Below, piece by piece: positions 17,880 through 24,993 of a stretch of 64,000 nt of DNA (within the stretch, counting starts at the first letter, position 1; each line of letters starts with the position of its first letter). Position numbers and translations under genes: made by a program. The stretch is from Actinomycetota bacterium (lineage in GTDB: Bacteria > Actinomycetota > Actinomycetes > Propionibacteriales > Nocardioidaceae): assembly GCA_009701885.1 (NCBI GenBank), contig WLJH01000010.1, positions 1 to 64,000 on the forward strand, read 5' to 3'. A model generated the notes under the pieces. That model searched no databases, had not been told where the DNA came from, and saw only the letters and a list, made by a program, of their open reading frames with translations.

Positions 17880-18653
17880 TCAGTCGGCAACCAGGCCGCG
17901 TGCCACAGCCAGCAGCTCCTCGAGCCGGGGGCGGTCCCCGGGCCGTGGGGCGAGGGCGGCGACCAGCGTCGTCGCGAGCTCCGGCGGCGTGCCCGGCGGG
18001 CAGGCGCGGGTGATCGAGCGCCGCCACCGCGACTCCGGCACCGGGTCCCCGCGCAGCGCCTCGAGCGCGGTGAGCGCGAGCCCGTGCACGTCGGTGGCGG
18101 CCGAGACCTCGTCGCCGCGCCGCTGCTCCGGCGCCTGGTAGCCAGGCGTCCCCGATCCGCGCCGGGTCGGCCCGGGCCGCTGCACCAGGCTGAGGTCGAT
18201 GAGCACCGCGCGACCGTGGTCGACCACGACGTTGGCGGGCTTGACGTCCAGGTGCAGCCAGTCGTGGCGGTGCAGGTACCCCAGTGCGGAGCCCACCTGC
18301 GCCAGCAGCTGCGCCACGTCACCGGCCGCCAGCGGCCCCTCCTCCACCACCGCGGCCAGGGTCGCGCCGCGCAGGGTCTCCAGGACGATGCCGGGCGGCT
18401 GCTCGAGCACCTCGTACCCGCGCACCAGGTGCGGGTGCCCGACCGTGGTCACCGCCTCCGCCTCGCGCCGCCACGCCTCCAGCACCTCCGGCTCGCCCGT
18501 CCGCTCGGGCCGCACCAGCTTCACCACGCACCGCGCACCCCGCGCCTCGTCCCAGGCGTCCCAGGTGTCGAAGCGCCGGCCGTGCCCGAGCAGGGACAGC
18601 AGCCGGAAGCCGGGCACCTCGGGTACGCCGGGTGCCGGAGCCCCCGCGCTCAC
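17880..18653 (-). CDS. Protein kinase-like protein with altered catalytic motifs
   Basis: A 257-residue Hanks-type kinase domain without a membrane segment or sensor. The P-loop is reduced (LLGHGRRFDTW, about residues 21-31), the ATP lysine is probably Lys45 (VVKLV), and the catalytic loop is HLDVKPAN (134-141), with Leu for Arg of HRD but Asp136 and Asn141 kept. DFG is replaced by DLS (153-155), with Asp153 kept, and APE is at 174-176. The metal and base Asp residues remain, so activity is possible. The ATG overlaps the stop of the ABC exporter (ATGA), so the two are co-translated. It may regulate the exporter or modify what is exported; both are guesses. Confidence 0.8.
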   Translation of the reverse strand: MSAGAPAPGVPEVPGFRLLSLLGHGRRFDTWDAWDEARGARCVVKLVRPERTGEPEVLEAWRREAEAVTTVGHPHLVRGYEVLEQPPGIVLETLRGATLAAVVEEGPLAAGDVAQLLAQVGSALGYLHRHDWLHLDVKPANVVVDHGRAVLIDLSLVQRPGPTRRGSGTPGYQAPEQRRGDEVSAATDVHGLALTALEALRGDPVPESRWRRSITRACPPGTPPELATTLVAALAPRPGDRPRLEELLAVARGLVAD

Positions 18654-20455
18654 GGCCGTGCCCCCACCGGTCCGGCCACGACCGGCTCGACGTCCACCGC
18701 CGCCGGCGCCAGGACGACCGTCCGGTCGACCCGCTCCAGCACCAGCGGGTCGTGGGTGAGCACGAGCACGGTCCGGCGCGGGTCGCGCACCGGCTGACCG
18801 GGTGCACCCAGCAGGTCGTCGAGCAGCGCCGCGGCGGTGGCGGCGTCGAGCCCGGTCGTCGGCTCGTCCAGCACCAGGAGGGCGGCGTCGCGCAGCAGGG
18901 CACGCGCCAGGACGACCCGCTGCCGCTGGCCGCCCGACAGCGACCGACCCCGCGGGCCGACGCGGGTGCCCAGTCCGTCGGGGAGGCGTCGTACGAAGTC
19001 CAGGACGCCGGCGCGGCGCGCGGCCTCCTCGACCTCCTCGGGCGTGGCGCCCGGCCGGCCGTAGGCGATGTTGTCGGCGATGCTCGCGTCGAGCAGCAGC
19101 TGCTCCTGGTGGACCAGCGTCACGGCCGCGCGCAGCGAGGACCGGGTCACAGCGGTGACGTCGTGGCCGTCGACGGAGACGACCCCGACATCGGGCGCGA
19201 CCTGCCCGGTGAGCAGTCGCGCCACGGTCGACTTCCCGGCACCGGAGGGCCCGACCAGCGCGACCCGTTCGCCGGGCCGGAGCTCGAGGTCGAGCCCGCG
19301 CAGCGCCGGCGCGCCCGCCCCGGGATAGGTCGCGCCGGCGCCGGCCAGGACCACGTGCGCACCGACCGGCGAGCGCGGCAGCTCGAGGGCGCCCGGCGGG
19401 TCGGTCTCCGCCGGAGCGTCGAGCAGCTCGACGACCCGCTCGACGCCGGCCGAGGCCGAGTAGAGCGCGGGCACGAGGTCGGCGAGGTCACGCACCGGCC
19501 CGAAGCAGCGGGCCAGCAGGGTCAGGAACGCCAGCAGCCCGCCGAGGCTGAGCCGGTCGGTCGAGAGCGCCCACACCCCGCCGAGCACGACCAGCAGCAC
19601 GCCGGCGAGCTCGAGCAGGTCCACGACCGGCAGGAAGACCGCGCGCACGCGGCTGCCCACGAGCTCGGCGTCGGCGATCCCCCGGTTCTGCCGCTCGTAC
19701 GCCGTCAAGGCCTCGTCCCGACGCCCGTAGGTCTGCACGAGCGCGACGTTGCCCAGCGCCTCCTCGGTGACGCTGGCCAGGGAGCCTCCGCGGCGCCGCC
19801 GCTCGCGGGAGACCTCGCGGGTCAGGCGCGCGAGCGCGGTGGCGGCCCACCAGAAGAGCGGCGCCACGAGCAGGGCCAGCAACGTCAGCTCCCAGGAGAG
19901 CCACAGCAGCGCGCCGAGGGAGAACACGAGCCGCATCACGGCTCCGATGCCGACGGAGAACTGGCCGATCATGAACGACTCGACCGCGGACACGTCGCTG
20001 GTCAGCCGGGTCAGGGTGTCGCCCGCGCGGCGCCTGTCCGAGACCAGGGCCGGCTGGTCGAGCACGCGGGCGAAGCAGTCGCGCCGCAGCGGCACGAGGA
20101 AGCGCTGGGAGACCCACGTGGAGGTGTAGTCCTCGGCGCCGCTCACCACGCCGCTGGCGAGGTTGAGCCCGAGGTAGACCAGCGCCAGCCACAGCAGCGG
20201 CCCCGGGTCGGCGGGCACGAGCACGTCGTCGACGAGACGCTGGAAGAGCAGCACCTCGACGGTGGCGATCGCGGGCCCGGCAGCGAGCAGCAGCGCGACC
20301 AGGAGCAACCAGCCCCGCACCGGGCGCAGCCGCGGCCAGAAGCGCCGCGCGATCGCGGCGAGGGTCAGCCCGGGTGCGGCCTCGACCAGCGGTGCGTCGT
20401 CGCCGCGGGGACGCAGCAGCGCCCGCATCGACCTCTTGCCAGTCGCCTCGGTCAT
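18650..20455 (-). CDS. ABC exporter (fused membrane and ATPase domains)
   Basis: A 601-residue half-transporter of the type I exporter (MsbA/LmrA-like) class. Six hydrophobic segments lie in residues about 40-310, including RGWLLLVALLLAAG and WELTLLALLVAPLFWW. The ATPase domain follows, with Walker A GPSGAGKST (about 395), signature LSGGQRQR and Walker B LLVLDEPTTGLD. As one polypeptide it would work as a homodimer. The ATG at 20455 has a strong AGGAGG site. Upstream on the same strand lie a 198-bp inverted repeat and an Arg-rich 46-codon ORF, and the kinase-like gene overlaps its end. The substrate is unknown; a small peptide or drug is possible. Confidence 0.9.
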   Translation of the reverse strand: MTEATGKRSMRALLRPRGDDAPLVEAAPGLTLAAIARRFWPRLRPVRGWLLLVALLLAAGPAIATVEVLLFQRLVDDVLVPADPGPLLWLALVYLGLNLASGVVSGAEDYTSTWVSQRFLVPLRRDCFARVLDQPALVSDRRRAGDTLTRLTSDVSAVESFMIGQFSVGIGAVMRLVFSLGALLWLSWELTLLALLVAPLFWWAATALARLTREVSRERRRRGGSLASVTEEALGNVALVQTYGRRDEALTAYERQNRGIADAELVGSRVRAVFLPVVDLLELAGVLLVVLGGVWALSTDRLSLGGLLAFLTLLARCFGPVRDLADLVPALYSASAGVERVVELLDAPAETDPPGALELPRSPVGAHVVLAGAGATYPGAGAPALRGLDLELRPGERVALVGPSGAGKSTVARLLTGQVAPDVGVVSVDGHDVTAVTRSSLRAAVTLVHQEQLLLDASIADNIAYGRPGATPEEVEEAARRAGVLDFVRRLPDGLGTRVGPRGRSLSGGQRQRVVLARALLRDAALLVLDEPTTGLDAATAAALLDDLLGAPGQPVRDPRRTVLVLTHDPLVLERVDRTVVLAPAAVDVEPVVAGPVGARP

Positions 20456-20474
20456 CGTCTCTCCTCCTCTACGC

Positions 20475-20672
20475 ACCGGAGGGGGAGCCCCAGGCTGTGT
20501 CCCTCGGCTCTCGGCCGTCGCGAGCGTCGTCCTGCGGAGTGCCTCGCAAGGCGGAGGAGGGAGGCGATGCGCCAGCATCGACGACCGACGACAACGCCGC
20601 GAGGTGCCCGCAGGACGACGTGCAGCAGGCCATGGAGCCGAGGGACTCAGCCGTGGATGGGCTCCCCGTCCG
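20475..20672. repeat. 198-bp imperfect inverted repeat in the ABC exporter leader
   Basis: The left arm (20475-20546) and the reverse complement of the right arm (about 20598-20672) align over some 70 bases. Long identical blocks include CCCTCGGCTC and CGTCGTCCTGCGG, separated by short mismatches. The centre is a small perfect hairpin, CGATGC-GCCA-GCATCG (20565-20580). The element lies between the Arg-rich ORF and the exporter start, so it would form a large hairpin in the exporter mRNA. This accounts for much of the 577-bp gap before the GH13 gene. Confidence 0.75.
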
Positions 20673-20697
20673 GTCGCACTGCGTCTCGCGGTCCGCG

Positions 20698-20838
20698 TCA
20701 GTTCGTGCGCGAGCGGGTGTTGCTGCGGCGGTTGCGACGGCGGCGACGGCGCCGGCGACGGCCGTCGTTGCTGTCGGTGTCGGCGCGCCGCGCGGTGGTG
20801 GCCGGCGACAGGGCGGTGATGAGACCGGAACGAGCCAT
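20698..20838 (-). CDS. Arginine-rich 46-residue ORF upstream of ABC exporter
   Basis: An ATG at 20838 follows AAAGGA at good spacing and opens a 46-codon frame ending in TGA at 20698. The product starts MARSGLITALSPATT, then a polar stretch, then nine consecutive arginines (residues 27-35) and a basic tail (NRRSNTRSRTN); 15 of the last 20 residues are Arg, Asn or Ser. It is the first gene of a likely transcript that continues through a 198-bp inverted repeat into the ABC exporter and kinase-like genes. It could be a leader peptide whose translation affects the hairpin downstream, or a cationic peptide that is exported. No family is recognised and expression is unproven. Confidence 0.5.
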   Translation of the reverse strand: MARSGLITALSPATTARRADTDSNDGRRRRRRRRRNRRSNTRSRTN

Positions 20839-21032
20839 GGTGGTGTCCTTTCCGAGACGGATCCCGAGACGGGTCCGAGAGGGGAGCCCCGGGGAGGGAG
20901 CCCCGGGGCCGCCGGGCTGGCTGCCCGACGAGAAGAACTCTGTCCCCGGCTCGTGAGCTGACCGTGAGCCGCAGATGAGGGCCTTCTCACGGGAGTTCCG
21001 CGGGCTCGGCCGTCGCCCGCGATGATGGGCGC

Positions 21033-22856
21033 ATGAGCCTGCTTCACGAGCCCCACCACGACGGCTCCCCGCTCTACCTCGACACCGAGACCCCGGCCCT
21101 GGGCTGGCCGGTCAAGGTCCGCCTGCGCACCCACGCCGCGGACCCGGCCGGCGAGGTCGAGCGCGTCTGGCTCCGCACGACGTACGACGCCGAGCCCGTC
21201 TTCCACGCCTGCGCGCCCCACGTGCCCGACCCGACGGTGGGCGCGGTCGGCGCGGACCCGGACGCCCGCTGGTGGGAGGGCGAGCTGCCGGTCCACAACC
21301 CCGTCACGCACTACCGCTTCCTGCTGGCCCACGCCGACGGCACGCAGCGCTGGCTGACCGCGGCCGGCGTCGTCGAGCACGACGGGCCGGACACCTTCGA
21401 CTTCAAGGTCAGCGCGCACCCGGCCGCCCCCGCCTGGGGCCGGGAGGCCGTGGTCTACCAGGTCTTCCCCGACCGGTTCGCACGCAGCGCCGCGGCCGAC
21501 GAGCGCGAGGTGCCGCCGTGGGCCGTGCCCGCCGGGTGGGACGACGAGGTGGTGTTCGAGGGCACCGACCCGCGCACCCCGCTGCAGTACTTCGGCGGCG
21601 ACCTCGACGGCATCACCGAGCACCTCGACCACGTGCAGGCGACCGGGGCGACGGTGCTCTACACGACGCCCGTCTTCCCCGGCGAGAGCAACCACCGCTA
21701 CAACGCCTCGACCTTCGACCGAGTCGACGACCTGCTGGGAGGAGACGCTGCCTACGCCCGGCTGGCCGAGGGGCTGCACGCCCGCGGGATGCGGGTGCTG
21801 GGCGACCTCACCTCCAACCACACCGGCGACACCCACGAGTGGTTCCGCGCAGCGCTCGCCGATCCCGACGACCCCCACCGCGACTGGTACTGCTTCCGAC
21901 CCGACGGCTCCTACGAGTGCTGGATGGGCCACCACACCCTGCCCAAGCTCGACCACACCAGCGAGGCGATGCGCGCCGCGATGGTCGAGGGGCCCGACTC
22001 GGTCGTCGCCCGCTGGATGCGCCCGCCGGTCGGCCTCGACGGGTGGCGGATCGACGTCGCCAACATGACGGGTCGACTCGGTGGGATCGACGTCAACCAC
22101 GACGTCGCCCGCGCCGTGCGCCGCACCGCCGAGCACGAGCGGGCCGACGCCTGGGTGATCGGTGAGCACAACCACGACGCCTCGGGCGACCTCGACGGCG
22201 ACGGCTGGCACGGGACGATGAACTACTCCGGCTTCTCCTGGCCGGTCTGGTCGTGGCTGCGCGACCCCGACTCCCCTGCCCGTGCCTTCGGCCGCCCGCT
22301 GCCGGTCGCCCGCCGCGGCGGCCCGCTCGTGCAGCGCACGATCCGCGAGTGGCAGGCCCGCTACGGCTGGCGCGCCACCGCCCAGTCCTGGAACATCCTC
22401 GGCTCCCACGACTCCGCGCGCATCCGCACCCTCACCGGGTCCGGCACCCTGCACCGGGTCGCGGCGGGGCTGCAGTTCACGCTGCCCGGGGTGCCGATGG
22501 TCTTCGCCGGCGACGAGATCGGCCTGGAGGGCGTCCTCGGCGAGGACTCGCGCCGCCCGATGCCCTGGCACCGTCGCGAGGAGTGGGACGAGGCCACCCT
22601 GTCGACGTACGCCGCCCTCGCGGCCGCGCGCGCCGAGCACCCCGCCCTCGTCCACGGGAGCCTGCGGTGGGCGCACGTCGACGAGGACTGCCTGGCGTTC
22701 CTGCGCGAGCACCCCGCCGGGACCGTCCTGGTCGTCGCCCGCCGGGCCGCCGGCGCTCCTCTCGAGCTGCCCCTCCCGACCACCCCCGAGCTGCTGCTGA
22801 CCACCGAGCCCGACGGCCCCGTCGACGGACCGTCGGTCACGCTCTGGCGGCTCTGA
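21033..22856 (+). CDS. Glycoside hydrolase family 13 (alpha-amylase type)
   Basis: A 607-residue GH13 enzyme acting on alpha-glucosidic bonds of maltodextrin-like sugars. An N-terminal beta-sandwich of about 130 residues precedes the barrel, as in cyclomaltodextrinase/neopullulanase-type members. The catalytic residues are nucleophile Asp341 (GWRIDVAN), acid/base Glu378 (IGEHNHD) and transition-state Asp460 (LGSHDSARI); conserved region I is GDLTSNHTG near 257-265. There is no signal peptide, so it is cytoplasmic and likely works in glycogen or maltodextrin turnover. The DUF4032 gene follows with 20 bp between, probably in the same transcript. It is divergent from the Arg-rich ORF/exporter unit. 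Confidence 0.9.
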   Translation: MSLLHEPHHDGSPLYLDTETPALGWPVKVRLRTHAADPAGEVERVWLRTTYDAEPVFHACAPHVPDPTVGAVGADPDARWWEGELPVHNPVTHYRFLLAHADGTQRWLTAAGVVEHDGPDTFDFKVSAHPAAPAWGREAVVYQVFPDRFARSAAADEREVPPWAVPAGWDDEVVFEGTDPRTPLQYFGGDLDGITEHLDHVQATGATVLYTTPVFPGESNHRYNASTFDRVDDLLGGDAAYARLAEGLHARGMRVLGDLTSNHTGDTHEWFRAALADPDDPHRDWYCFRPDGSYECWMGHHTLPKLDHTSEAMRAAMVEGPDSVVARWMRPPVGLDGWRIDVANMTGRLGGIDVNHDVARAVRRTAEHERADAWVIGEHNHDASGDLDGDGWHGTMNYSGFSWPVWSWLRDPDSPARAFGRPLPVARRGGPLVQRTIREWQARYGWRATAQSWNILGSHDSARIRTLTGSGTLHRVAAGLQFTLPGVPMVFAGDEIGLEGVLGEDSRRPMPWHRREEWDEATLSTYAALAAARAEHPALVHGSLRWAHVDEDCLAFLREHPAGTVLVVARRAAGAPLELPLPTTPELLLTTEPDGPVDGPSVTLWRL

Positions 22857-22876
22857 GCCGACGTAGGCTCCCCTCC

Positions 22877-24076
22877 ATGCGGATCGTCGCCGCCCGCCCC
22901 GACCCCGGCCTGGTCCGGCTGCCCTGGTCCACGCCGCTGGAGGACTGGGGCGCCGACGTCGTGGTGCCGCTGCCCCGGGGCCTGTCGCGTCACGTGGTGC
23001 GGATCGTGCGCCAGGGCGAGCGGGTGTACGCCGTCAAGGAGACGGTCGAGGAGATCGCGTTCCGGGAGTACCGCACGCTGCGCGACCTCCAGCGCATGGG
23101 CCTGCCCGCCGTCGTGCCGCTCGGGGTCGTCACCGGGCGCACCGACGCCGACGGCGAGCCGCTGCCGGCGTGCCTGCTCACCGAGCACCTGCGCTACTCG
23201 CTGCCCTACCGCAGCCTCTTCTCCCACGGCGCGACCGCGCAGAACCTCCCCTCGCTCGTCGACGCCCTCGTCGTGCTGCTCGTGCGGCTGCACCTCGCGG
23301 ACTTCTACTGGGGCGACGTGTCGCTGTCCAACGTGCTCTTCCGCCGCAGCGCCGGTGGGTTCGCGGCCTACCTCGTCGACGCCGAGACCGGCGAGCTCAA
23401 GGACCAGCTCTCGCACCGCCTGCGCGAGCACGACGTCACCGTCGGCACCGAGAACGTCTTCGCCGAGCTGCTCGACCTGCAGGCCAGCAACGCCGTCGCC
23501 GGCGAGGTCTCGCCCCACGACGTGGTCGAGATGCTCGTGCGGCGCTACGACGAGCTGTGGGCCGAGCTCACCGACCAGGAGGAGTTCTCCACCCACGAGA
23601 TGTGGCGGATCGAGCAGCGGATCGAGCGGCTCAACGACCTCGGCTTCGACGTCGAGGAGCTCGACATCGTCACCGATCTCGACGGCGACCGCGTCCGCAT
23701 CCAGCCCCGGGTCGTCGACCTCGGCCACCACCGCCGCGAGCTGCAGGCCCTCACCGGGCTCGACGTCGAGGACGCCCAGGCCCGTCGCCTGCTCAACGAC
23801 ATGGCCTCGTTCTCCGCCCACCACGACCTGGGCCGCGAGGACCGCGGCATCGTCGCCTCCCGCTGGCTCACCGAGATCTACGAGCCGATCACGCGCCTGG
23901 TCCCCAGCGGCCTGGGCGGGCGTCTGGAGCCCGCCGAGTTCTTCCACGAGGTGCTGGAGCACCGGTGGTACCTCTCCGAGCGAGCCGGCCACGAGGTCGA
24001 CATCTTCGAGACCGCCCGCGACTACGTCGACACCGTGCTGGGCTCCAAGCCGGTCGAGGTCATCCCCACCGACTGA
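22877..24076 (+). CDS. DUF4032 protein with kinase-like N-terminal region
   Basis: A 399-residue cytoplasmic protein. The N-terminal half resembles the lipopolysaccharide-kinase/RIO-like fold: a lysine in YAVKETVEE (about 55), an acidic pair in the helix REYRTLRDL, and a catalytic-loop-like HLADFYWGDVSLSNVLF (about 138-154) followed by YLVDAETGE, where Asp of the metal site is kept. The C-terminal half matches the DUF4032 family as I know it (ALTGLDVEDAQARRLLNDM). The family is common in actinobacteria, and its function is not established. It follows the GH13 gene closely, and a giant hairpin lies after its stop. Confidence 0.8.
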   Translation: MRIVAARPDPGLVRLPWSTPLEDWGADVVVPLPRGLSRHVVRIVRQGERVYAVKETVEEIAFREYRTLRDLQRMGLPAVVPLGVVTGRTDADGEPLPACLLTEHLRYSLPYRSLFSHGATAQNLPSLVDALVVLLVRLHLADFYWGDVSLSNVLFRRSAGGFAAYLVDAETGELKDQLSHRLREHDVTVGTENVFAELLDLQASNAVAGEVSPHDVVEMLVRRYDELWAELTDQEEFSTHEMWRIEQRIERLNDLGFDVEELDIVTDLDGDRVRIQPRVVDLGHHRRELQALTGLDVEDAQARRLLNDMASFSAHHDLGREDRGIVASRWLTEIYEPITRLVPSGLGGRLEPAEFFHEVLEHRWYLSERAGHEVDIFETARDYVDTVLGSKPVEVIPTD

Positions 24077-24104
24077 GCCCCGGCGGTGCGGGGACGGGCA
24101 GGCG

Positions 24105-24133
24105 GGCCGCTCGTGAGGGACGAGCGAGCGGCC
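24105..24133. repeat. Small hairpin related to the giant-hairpin apex
   Basis: GGCCGCTCG (24105-24113) pairs with CGAGCGGCC (24125-24133). The loop, TGAGGGACGAG, nearly matches the TGAGGAACGAG found at the apex of the two giant hairpins (24155-24341 and 42334-42580). It sits directly after the DUF4032 stop, before the larger element, and may be a terminator or a remnant copy. Confidence 0.55.
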
Positions 24134-24154
24134 TCTTCCGGCGACGGACGGGCC

Positions 24155-24341
24155 GCGCGGCGCCGCGCTCGGACGGGGGCGCTGCGGGGCGCGGGCCGAC
24201 GACGGTGCCCCCGGAGGAGCGTGGTTGGGTCTGGCGGCCCTCTTCGTGAGGAACGAGCGAGGAGGGCTGGTAGCGACGAAGGGGGCCGCCGTCGTCGGTC
24301 CGCGCCCCGCGGCGCGTCCCCGGCCGAGCGCGGCGCCGCGC
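24155..24341. repeat. Giant hairpin element, copy 1
   Basis: A 187-bp inverted repeat lies between the convergent DUF4032 and small membrane-protein genes. The arms begin and end with GCGCGGCGCCGCGC and stay complementary inward to GACGACGG/CCGTCGTC. At the apex is a 71-nt core (24216-24286) that starts GGAGCGTGGTTGGGTCTGGC, contains GTGAGGAACGAGCGAGGAG and ends TGGTAGCGACGAAGGGGGC. A second element at 42334-42580 shares this core almost exactly but has different arms. Confidence 0.8.
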
Positions 24342-24357
24342 ACCCCCCCGAAGCGCC

Positions 24358-24927
24358 CTACGGCTTGCAGACCCGGCAGGCGGTGAGGTGGGCGGCGTTG
24401 GCGCCGGCGGGGCGCAGGTCGTCGCGGTGGGCGATGAGCGAGCAGTCGCGGCGGTGCAGCGTGGTGCCGTCACCGGCGACGACGGGCAGCGCGTCGGTGT
24501 CGGTCTCCGGCGCGTGGACGGCCGCGGCCCGGGAGGTGACGTCGGCCAGCACGAGCAGGGTGTCGGCGAGGCGCTTGGAGGACTCGCGACCGTCGTCGGC
24601 GATCCGGGCCAGCCACGCGCCGAAGTAGAGGAAGCCGCCCGCGAAGGTCAGGCCCAGGCCGAGCAGGCCACCGGAGACCAGGTAGGAGATCTGGTCGTAC
24701 TCGAAGGGCGTGTTGGCCGCGCCGTACCACCCCAGCACGATGACGACTAGGCCGAGCGGCAGCAGCACCGCGCCGGCCCAGAACAGCACGACCTGGAGCA
24801 GCTTGTAGTTGTTGTTGACCACCGGCGCGGCGCCGGAGCCACCGCCCCGGGAGCCGGCACGCGGCATCGCAGCACCCGCGCCGAGGCGCGAGCCGGAGGC
24901 GGGGGTGGAGAGGGTGGTGTCGGTCAT
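24358..24927 (-). CDS. Small membrane protein with C-terminal Cys motif
   Basis: A 189-residue protein of unknown function. After a Gly/Ala-rich N-terminus come two transmembrane segments (LLQVVLFWAGAVLLPLGLVV at about 44-63 and SYLVSGGLLGLGLTFAGGFLY at about 82-102). The C-terminal soluble part holds Cys in RRDCSLI and CRVC near the end, a spacing that could bind metal or form disulfides. It lies downstream of the secreted anchored protein of the ABC-importer operon, with a 66-bp gap, so it is probably the last gene of that unit. Its stop abuts the giant hairpin. No homologous family is recognised. Confidence 0.7.
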   Translation of the reverse strand: MTDTTLSTPASGSRLGAGAAMPRAGSRGGGSGAAPVVNNNYKLLQVVLFWAGAVLLPLGLVVIVLGWYGAANTPFEYDQISYLVSGGLLGLGLTFAGGFLYFGAWLARIADDGRESSKRLADTLLVLADVTSRAAAVHAPETDTDALPVVAGDGTTLHRRDCSLIAHRDDLRPAGANAAHLTACRVCKP

Positions 24928-24993
24928 CGCGGGTCTCCAGTCGATCGTGGCGGTGGCGGGTGGGTCTGCGGGGTACGCCGGCGCGCGGGCCGG

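Noticed and set aside
20469..20633. A 54-codon minus-strand ORF starting MACCTSSCGHLAA, possibly a Cys-rich peptide precursor
   Set aside because: No ribosome-binding site precedes its ATG, and its codons coincide with the arms of the inverted repeat, which explains the composition.
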